Positions 6,201-8,337 of a DNA stretch of 8,337 bases are shown piece after piece (position 1 is the first letter of the stretch; each line of letters begins with the position of its first letter). The notes below the pieces were generated by a model. The model was given only the letters and a program-made list of their open reading frames with translations. It was not told where the DNA came from and ran no database searches. The DNA is from Candidatus Omnitrophota bacterium (lineage in GTDB: Bacteria > Omnitrophota > Koll11 > VGKN01). The translations under genes were made by a program, and so were the position numbers. The stretch lies in NCBI GenBank assembly GCA_016867055.1, contig VGKN01000052.1:1-8337 (forward strand). The letters are read 5' to 3'.

Positions 6201-8335
6201 CATTTGAAGGCCGCAGTGTCTTTTGTCCCTTACATTTTGCGCCAAGGCCTTTCCGCACTACAGATGGTAAGGTGTGGTTTAGGGTTACTGATTTGGATTT
6301 AAGGGTTTCCGGTTTTGATAAGACAAAAAGGTATAGGGTCTACGACCATATACTTAAACGCTTTTATGAGTTGGAACATTTAGGCGAGAAGCTTGTAAAA
6401 GACGGGTGGGCAATCGGTGTGCCTGTGTTAGAAACGCCCACTAATGAATCTCCTGTTATTCGCTTCCAATTATTAGAGCTTATGGAAGAATCTGCCGTTC
6501 CGCCCCTACCTACTGACCAAACCGCCGCGCCAGGAACAACCCTAGCCTCATCACGGCTAACCCAATCCACCCTTGCCAATATATTAACCCATATAGCAAA
6601 TGTTAGATACGGGAAAGATGTGACTGAGTGGGAAAATGAGCATAAGTTTGTATATAGGTCTGTTATCATTGGTAATATGCTTATAAGAATTATAGGCCTG
6701 CCAGTGATTATTATTGAGGAATTGTTCCACTTATTAGGCAACCTCTTTAAAGTAGAGGTAAGATTGAGAAGACCCACCCTTGAATACATAGGTGTAAATA
6801 TAACAAGAGGACCTCCCATACTAAGAGCCATAACCAAACTCTTAGGCCCTATCTCTAATATTCTCCTTATTGCCATCTCAGTATGCCTACTTAAATTTAC
6901 AGCCCAATCGCAAGCAATTGATATCCTGCTTATCTACTCATTAGCCTTATCCATACTAAGCCTCATAGCCCATCTAGCCGGCATAATTCTAAGGACAGGT
7001 GATATATATGAGGCAATGGAATTGCTGCGCCCAGCCCCAGCCGCTGAAACTCATCCAGCTGCCATCGGAGAAAAAGAAAAGTTTCTTTATGCTATTTATG
7101 ACATAGGCAGAACAAAGGGAATAAATGTAACTTATGATACAGCAAGAAATGGCGTAATAATAGAATGGGGAGAGAGGAAACTTTTTGTAACAGTTGGGGG
7201 GGCGGGTTTTGAAGATATGTTGGGGTTGTTGGCTCAAGAGAGAGAAGATTATATTAACGTCATCGCAGACAGCCTGTTTAACCCCAGGGTATTAAACGAA
7301 CTTATAAAGGATGTAGATTATCTGTTGCTCGGGTGGGACCTGTCAAGTGCATATTATCCTGCTACTATAAATGGGAGGGCATTACATTTAGATATAGGAA
7401 AGCTTTTTAAGTTAAGCGCTGATGAGATATTAAGGGAATTAGCAAAGTTGAGAACAGGAATGGGAATATCTATTAAGGTTAAGCCAGAGTTAATGACAAT
7501 AGGAAATATAACCTGCAGTTGGATAGAGCGATGGGAAGCGATGGAGTCTCTTAAGGCGATAAAGCCAACCCCTGAAGATTTGAAAGAGGTTTTAAATATA
7601 TTAGAAACCTCGGATATTCTTGGCCAGAGGCTTGGGGTGAGGCTATTGGCAGGCTGGAAAGACCTTGATTTTAGCGAGAACGATATTATTACATTGATAG
7701 GTATTGCCATGGATGAGAAAAGGGTCTATTACCTGCGCGAGGATATAGAAAGAGTCCTTGTCAATTTGGGAGCAAAGGTTGTAACGCTTATTATAACGTT
7801 GCGCTCTCAAGGGAAGATAGACAAATCAGTTAGTAACGGCCTGCTTTGGAAAATAGGAGAGCCCGCATTAGCAATCCTTGTTGAAAATTTAGAAAGCAGA
7901 ACCAATCTATGGCACATTTCATTAGAGATTTTAAGCGAATTTTCTTTTTATAATATCGGCAGGGGAAATAAAACTGCCATAAGGTGCGCAAGGGCGCTGA
8001 TAAGAATTCTTAAAGAGGAATTACGCATTCAAGATAGGGTAGCAATTCTTAGGCAGAGCCTTGATTCTACCCAAAATCCCAAATTGGCGAGGAATATAAG
8101 TATCCTAAGTGCCAAAAGGATAGAACCAATAGAGATTCGGCGCCTCATAGGCACCCTTAGCTCTATAGCTGATTTTAAGCGAAGGCCTAAATGGCAGGGG
8201 ATAGTAAGGGCTTTTGCTCAATGTAGCGATGCGAATATAAGATTAGAGGTGACGCAGGCGATAGGCAGGGTCGCTAAGACAGAAGAAAATGCCGAGTTTT
8301 TGAAATGGCTGGCAAAAAAAGACCCAAGCTCAATC
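2..8335 (+). CDS. Giant multidomain protein, internal fragment (open at both ends)
   Basis: A single reading frame (codons starting at base 2) holds 2,778 sense codons and no TAA, TAG or TGA. It extends beyond both window edges, so start, stop, ribosome binding site and full length are unknown. Coding character is clear: recognisable radical SAM/SPASM and UDP-sugar pyrophosphorylase motifs are all in this frame, more than 4 kb apart, with helical or membrane segments between them. TGG is used for Trp and TGA never appears in frame, so the standard bacterial code fits. Domain order: membrane module copy A, helical segment, hydrophobic segment, radical SAM-SPASM, membrane hairpin with HEILH, LTQSTL linker, UDP-sugar pyrophosphorylase, two beta-rich domains, LTQSTL linker, membrane module copy B, unrecognised segment, HEAT-like repeats. 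Very large multidomain proteins of this sort are known from Omnitrophota. The protein's overall function is unknown; a membrane-tethered enzyme assembly is my inference. Confidence 0.93.
257..637 (+). other. Helical, possibly HEAT-like region of the giant protein
   Basis: Window residues 86-212. I recognise no enzyme motif. The segment reads as a run of amphipathic helices rich in Leu, Ile and Ala (for example LANILLNAQIQIG and KALALRLLWGSVAG). It follows membrane module copy A, just as a helical region eventually follows copy B, but I see no clear residue-level match between the two followers. It may be a short solenoid or a helical linker. It ends in a moderately hydrophobic stretch (LVGILAFLTSLLSPISLRL, bases about 566-620) that could be a further membrane-associated helix. 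Confidence 0.4.
625..640 (+). promoter_or_regulatory. Consensus Shine-Dalgarno plus ATG inside the open frame
   Basis: AGGAGG at 625-630 is followed after seven bases by ATG at 638-640, which is in the giant reading frame. This is the spacing of a strong bacterial ribosome binding site. The encoded start would give a basic and polar stretch, a long hydrophobic core and then an Ala-rich AxA-like region, which looks like a signal peptide. It may be a functional internal start, or the leftover start of a once-separate gene fused in frame. It may also be chance, since the same bases encode Pro-Gly-Gly-Ser codons. The sequence alone cannot decide. Confidence 0.4.
638..790 (+). other. Transmembrane segment, signal-peptide-like
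   Basis: Window residues 213-263. A polar stretch with three Arg and two Cys (TCRVSVDEENRGRSCAG) leads into an 18-residue hydrophobic core, LLAIILIVIFFLFFLG and flanks, at about 695-748. Next comes SLPMDADAAALY, which holds ADA/DAA patterns of the kind cut by signal peptidase I. Inside a giant chain this is most simply a transmembrane helix. The full n-h-c organisation of a signal peptide, with the Shine-Dalgarno/ATG just upstream, suggests it was once the N-terminus of a separate exported or membrane protein. Only the hydrophobic helix is firmly supported; cleavage is speculation. Confidence 0.6.
791..1054 (+). other. Amphipathic helical lead-in to the radical SAM domain
   Basis: Window residues 264-351. 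No catalytic motif seen. The stretch contains mixed basic and hydrophobic helices (FGKSIASFFKNIERLLIQG, then ILKNIEIWIGILWDFYFD) that look amphipathic and could lie on the membrane surface or pack against the following domain. Similar 50-100 residue lead-ins without metal-binding Cys are common before radical SAM barrels, where they can serve peptide or partner binding. I see no RRE-type winged-helix signature that would mark a RiPP recognition domain, but such domains are too variable to exclude by eye. Confidence 0.35.
1055..2185 (+). other. Radical SAM domain with C-terminal SPASM domain
   Basis: Window residues 352-728. The barrel opens with a beta strand, LVKLIQFEVTNAC, and the CxxxCxxC motif CPDRCKMC (Cys 363, 367, 370), which binds the [4Fe-4S] cluster that cleaves S-adenosylmethionine. 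GGEP follows at residues 412-415, the usual SAM-contact motif after strand 2. The C-terminal part carries Cys 625, 636, 651, 691, 694, 702, 706 and 721. The spacings C-x13-C (with a Gly-Gly between) and C-x2-C-x7-C-x3-C, followed by a further Cys, are those of SPASM domains, which hold auxiliary clusters. Families with this architecture (PqqE, anaerobic sulfatase-maturating enzymes, many RiPP maturases) modify peptides or proteins. About 375 residues matches a free-standing SPASM enzyme, so the domain looks complete. It must work on the cytoplasmic side. The substrate is unknown and no precursor peptide is visible. Confidence 0.88.
2186..2440 (+). other. Linker and helical segment after the SPASM domain
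   Basis: Window residues 729-813. The SPASM domain ends and a Pro-rich polar linker (PNRPKPYEPPSKEG) follows. Helices such as TESAIRSMLKVYANQG and VRLLMDNIIFIENLGSLK then lead to a hydrophobic basic stretch (GILLIFIDRLLKPLNL) just before the membrane hairpin. I do not recognise a family. The linker suggests a flexible hinge between the radical SAM unit and the following membrane/peptidase-like unit. Confidence 0.35.
2441..2850 (+). other. Membrane hairpin with HEILH zinc-protease-like motif
   Basis: Window residues 814-950. Two hydrophobic stretches, at about 2441-2505 (VLIGALLIYLLHLLSF) and 2513-2565 (TIITPLILLVIFIFHYV), are separated by only a few residues and form a likely re-entrant or transmembrane hairpin. 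Downstream, LRHEILHWLK (HEILH at bases 2693-2707, residues 898-902) matches the HExxH zinc-binding helix of metallopeptidases. It is followed by an acidic helix (LLKVEDYYWRAL) in which E or D could act as a third ligand, as in gluzincins. The motif alone occurs by chance in many proteins, and I cannot name a peptidase family. The membrane-anchored context is reminiscent of HtpX-type proteases but is not diagnostic. As the hairpin crosses the membrane twice, this unit would lie on the same face as the radical SAM domain. Confidence 0.45.
2851..3172 (+). other. Helical bundle region after the HEILH motif
   Basis: Window residues 951-1057. This is a series of helices with many charged and aromatic residues (ALKEIVLLEMQGRSVQIG, LYKGLKQQFLNITF, SLIALEWAMGAF). 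It reads as a soluble helical bundle, possibly the C-terminal half of the HEILH peptidase-like unit, which would make that unit about 240 residues long. No family recognised. It ends directly at the first LTQSTL linker. Confidence 0.3.
3179..3211 (+). repeat. LTQSTL linker, copy 1
   Basis: SASPHLTQSTL is encoded here, and LASSRLTQSTL recurs at 6542-6574, 3.36 kb downstream in the same frame. The surrounding 60 bases (3181-3240) contain about 26 C and only 3 G, the reverse of the G-rich skew of the neighbouring coding sequence. The linker sits exactly at a domain boundary, between the helical region after HEILH and the pyrophosphorylase unit. I take it as a dispersed linker or junction element within the giant gene. 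Its function is unknown. Confidence 0.6.
3212..3652 (+). other. Helical N-terminal extension of the pyrophosphorylase unit
   Basis: Window residues 1071-1217. After the linker the chain holds helices (NLKSQIIKYLIQQKPL, ATTLADKYADALLQL), then a short alpha/beta patch (ELVPSAEGDAIYIDP) and another helix (AFLDIAIENLIKNNG) leading into the first strand of the nucleotidyltransferase fold. Eukaryotic-type UDP-sugar pyrophosphorylases also have N-terminal helical extensions before the Rossmann-like core, so this stretch may belong to that enzyme. No separate family recognised. The first part is C-rich and G-poor, like the preceding linker. Confidence 0.4.
3653..5242 (+). other. UDP-sugar pyrophosphorylase domain (UDPGP family)
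   Basis: Window residues about 1218-1747. Members of this family make UDP-sugars from UTP and a sugar 1-phosphate. The hallmark motifs occur in order. LAGGMASRM (residues 1224-1232) is the nucleotide-binding loop, equivalent to LxGGxGTRL. TKGVIPV (Lys 1286) is the lysine-bearing segment after it. PGGH (1418-1421) corresponds to PxGHG. NVDN (1449-1452) is the uridine/metal loop. KGGG (1494-1497) corresponds to the KGG sugar-binding stretch. RFMPVK (1729-1734) matches the C-terminal RF-PVK lysine motif. The domain is longer than usual, by perhaps 50-100 residues, mainly between KGGG and RFMPVK (1498-1728). The motifs look intact, so activity is plausible in the cytoplasm. UDP-glucose or UDP-N-acetylhexosamine would be typical products; I cannot tell which. 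Fusion inside a giant membrane protein is unusual, as this enzyme is normally free-standing. Confidence 0.78.
5300..5800 (+). other. Beta-rich domain 1, amylase C-terminal-like
   Basis: Window residues about 1767-1933. After a short helical start (PAELLTRFLRKTPGSEKYF) the sequence turns beta-rich: IKAYAVTMGNKKIIVGVNLG, then LVYQVSDAITGERYGQY, then LRRYGLPIGISGGVHALYVEP. The pattern of a strand with an N-L element, Y-x-V-x-D-x-x-x-G-x-x-Y, and a final G-L-P-I-x-I...A-L-Y strand resembles the C-terminal beta sandwich after the barrel of GH13-type alpha-glucan enzymes. There, the corresponding strands describe a DLLTG-type turn and a closing strand. The catalytic barrel itself is absent, as a UDPGP domain precedes it. 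The assignment rests on pattern resemblance only. A role in carbohydrate binding or domain packing is inference. Confidence 0.4.
5801..6127 (+). other. Helical segment between the two beta-rich domains
   Basis: Window residues 1934-2042. It contains a short alpha/beta stretch (IVIKDFSDILSAAIKGMIIY) followed by strongly charged helices (NPQELKAELEKITKMNIEEA) and VLKPDLLTNMQKWNPAAYRY. Glucan-active GH13/GH57-like proteins sometimes carry helical inserts of this kind next to their beta sandwiches, but I do not recognise this one. Confidence 0.3.
6128..6490 (+). other. Beta-rich domain 2, amylase C-terminal-like
   Basis: Window residues 2043-2163. Strands such as RTALVISKSFEGRSVFCPL, KVWFRVTDLDLRVSG and IRFQLLELME surround RYRVYDHILKRFYELEHLG. 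The last has the same Y-x-V-x-D-x-x-x-x-x-x-Y pattern as beta-rich domain 1 (VYQVSDAITGERY) and is likewise followed by a Leu-x-x-x-Gly-x-x-(I/V)-(G/P) strand (LVKDGWAIGVPV). The two may be divergent duplicates of one beta-sandwich fold. This one lacks the conserved Gly of the turn. As with domain 1, no catalytic barrel accompanies it. Function unknown; a glycan-related accessory domain is a guess from the family resemblance and from the UDPGP neighbour. Confidence 0.38.
6491..6574 (+). repeat. Pro/Thr/Ala-rich linker with LTQSTL, copy 2
   Basis: Window residues 2164-2191. SAVPPLPTDQTAAPGTTLAS is low-complexity and likely disordered. It is followed by SRLTQSTL, the second copy of the linker seen at 3179-3211 (bases 6557-6574 match 3194-3211 at 15 of 18 positions; the differences are synonymous). 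Like copy 1 it is C-rich and G-poor and marks a domain boundary, here between the beta-rich domains and membrane module copy B. Confidence 0.6.
6575..6646 (+). other. Short helical lead-in to membrane module copy B
   Basis: Window residues 2192-2215, ANILTHIANVRYGKDVTEWE and a few more. This short amphipathic and polar stretch lies directly after the LTQSTL linker and before the first membrane helix of copy B. The equivalent stretch before copy A is outside the window, so I cannot tell whether the linker and lead-in are part of the repeated unit. Confidence 0.35.
6647..7036 (+). other. Membrane module copy B, site-2-protease-like (M50), first His replaced
   Basis: Window residues 2216-2345. 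There are three hydrophobic segments: about 6662-6735, 6851-6895 and 6914-6988. The first ends VIIIEELFHLLG. Its EELFH (residues 2239-2243) aligns with the HExxH zinc motif of M50 proteases, but Glu replaces the first His. A strand-like stretch (KVEVRLRRPTLEYIGVNI) follows, then LLGPISNILL, a close match to the GPxxN motif of that family. Finally comes a long hydrophobic segment ending RTGD (Asp 2334), where the family has its LDG aspartate. EELFH and Asp 2334 are about 95 residues apart, close to the spacing in SpoIVFB-type proteases. Without the first His it may be inactive or bind metal differently. Family assignment is inference from motif order and spacing. Confidence 0.5.
6803..7054 (+). 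repeat. Membrane module copy B, part matching copy A (2-256)
   Basis: This is the stretch of copy B that can be compared with copy A, from TRGPP to PAPAAETH. About 73% of residues match by eye, and most of the DNA differences in the C-terminal third are third-position changes (for example CAC/CAT, GCT/GCC, GGT/GGC). A 41-base block (6994-7034) is identical. Synonymous drift with conserved protein implies that both copies have been kept under selection since duplication. The copies are 6.8 kb apart in the same frame and orientation. Confidence 0.85.
7055..7558 (+). other. Unrecognised alpha/beta segment after copy B
   Basis: Window residues 2352-2519. An alpha/beta start (EKFLYAIYDIGRTKGINVTY, then GVIIEWGERKLFVTVGGAGF) is followed by helices and further strands (YLLLGWDLSSAYYPATING, RALHLDIGKLFKLSADEIL, ISIKVKPELMTIGNITCSWI). 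No catalytic motif is evident. HLDIG has no partner residues that would support a metal site. Soluble and not membrane-embedded; family unknown. Confidence 0.3.
7559..8335 (+). other. HEAT/ARM-like helical repeat region (runs off the end)
   Basis: Window residues 2520-2778. Paired amphipathic helices recur about every 35-45 residues: LKEVLNILETSDILGQRLGV, NDIITLIGIAM, IERVLVNLGAKVVTLIITL, LLWKIGEPALAILVENLE, AIRCARALIRILKEEL, EIRRLIGTLSSIADF, and NIRLEVTQAIGRVAKTEEN. The signatures of HEAT repeats are visible, such as IGEPALAILVENLES (matching the G-x-P-A-L-x-x-L-x-x-x-L pattern) and LEVTQAIGRVA. Such solenoids are protein-binding scaffolds. The repeats continue past the window edge, so their number is unknown. 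Confidence 0.6.
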
Positions 8336-8337
8336 GT

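Noticed and set aside
5851..6258. Minus-strand ORF of 135 codons
   Set aside because: Antisense shadow of the giant frame; Ser/Leu-rich composition typical of reverse reading, no motif or ribosome binding site of note.
6716..6730. EELFH as a CAAX/CPBP-type protease motif (EExxxR)
   Set aside because: No Arg in the needed place and no later FxxxH or HxxxN motifs; the GPISN and TGD elements fit M50 better.
6364..6876. Minus-strand ORF of 170 codons
   Set aside because: It lies antisense to a clearly coding frame. Its translation shows no recognisable motif and covers the beta domain 2, linker and membrane module boundary.
7381..7410. HLDIGKL as a possible metal or catalytic motif
   Set aside because: A single His with no HExxH, HxD pair or other family context; surrounding sequence not recognised.
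2..8335. Stop-codon reassignment (TGA as Trp or Gly) to explain the long frame
   Set aside because: No TGA, TAA or TAG occurs in the frame at all, and Trp and Gly use standard codons, so no recoding is needed.
1..8337. tRNA, rRNA, CRISPR array, insertion sequence or terminator within the window
   Set aside because: No cloverleaf, regularly spaced short repeats, transposase motifs or hairpin-plus-T-run seen on a by-eye read; all the DNA is accounted for by the coding frame.

Overview
The window is one uninterrupted piece of a giant protein-coding gene. On the + strand, the frame starting at base 2 reads through 2,778 codons to base 8335 with no stop codon. Neither the true start nor the true stop is in the window, so the gene runs past both edges. 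Every minus-strand or out-of-frame ORF here is a shadow of this reading frame. I see no intergenic DNA, RNA gene, CRISPR array, insertion sequence or terminator.

The sequence is AT-rich. Giant multidomain membrane and enzyme proteins in an AT-rich bacterial genome are best known from Omnitrophota (OP3), where proteins of tens of thousands of residues are reported. I therefore favour that phylum or a similar uncultured lineage. This is inference: nothing here is a taxonomic marker.

Layout by window residue (residue 1 = bases 2-4): (1) 1-85, the C-terminal part of a membrane module that occurs again at about 2216-2351. (2) 86-212, helical segment. (3) 213-259, a strong hydrophobic segment preceded by an in-frame Shine-Dalgarno/ATG pair. 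(4) 352-728, a radical SAM domain with a full SPASM cysteine set. (5) 814-950, a membrane hairpin followed by a HEILH zinc-protease-like motif. (6) 1060-1070, a linker carrying LTQSTL. (7) about 1218-1747, a UDP-sugar pyrophosphorylase (UTP--glucose-1-phosphate uridylyltransferase-like) domain with its hallmark motifs. (8) 1767-1933 and 2043-2163, two beta-rich domains resembling the C-terminal sheets of alpha-amylase-type enzymes, without any amylase catalytic barrel. (9) 2164-2191, a Pro/Thr/Ala-rich linker ending in a second LTQSTL. (10) 2216-2345, the complete second copy of the membrane module, with the spacing of a site-2 protease (M50) but Glu in place of the first zinc histidine. (11) 2352-2520, an unrecognised segment. 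(12) 2521-2778, HEAT/ARM-like helical repeats running off the end.

The chain thus joins a radical SAM peptide-modifying-type domain, protease-like membrane modules, a sugar-nucleotide-forming enzyme and glycan-enzyme-type beta domains. A plausible but unproven reading is a membrane-anchored assembly for making or maturing a surface glycan or glycopeptide. The membrane module and the LTQSTL linkers lie in C-rich, G-poor islands, in contrast to the G-rich coding strand elsewhere. This suggests that the gene grew by copying and inserting such modules.
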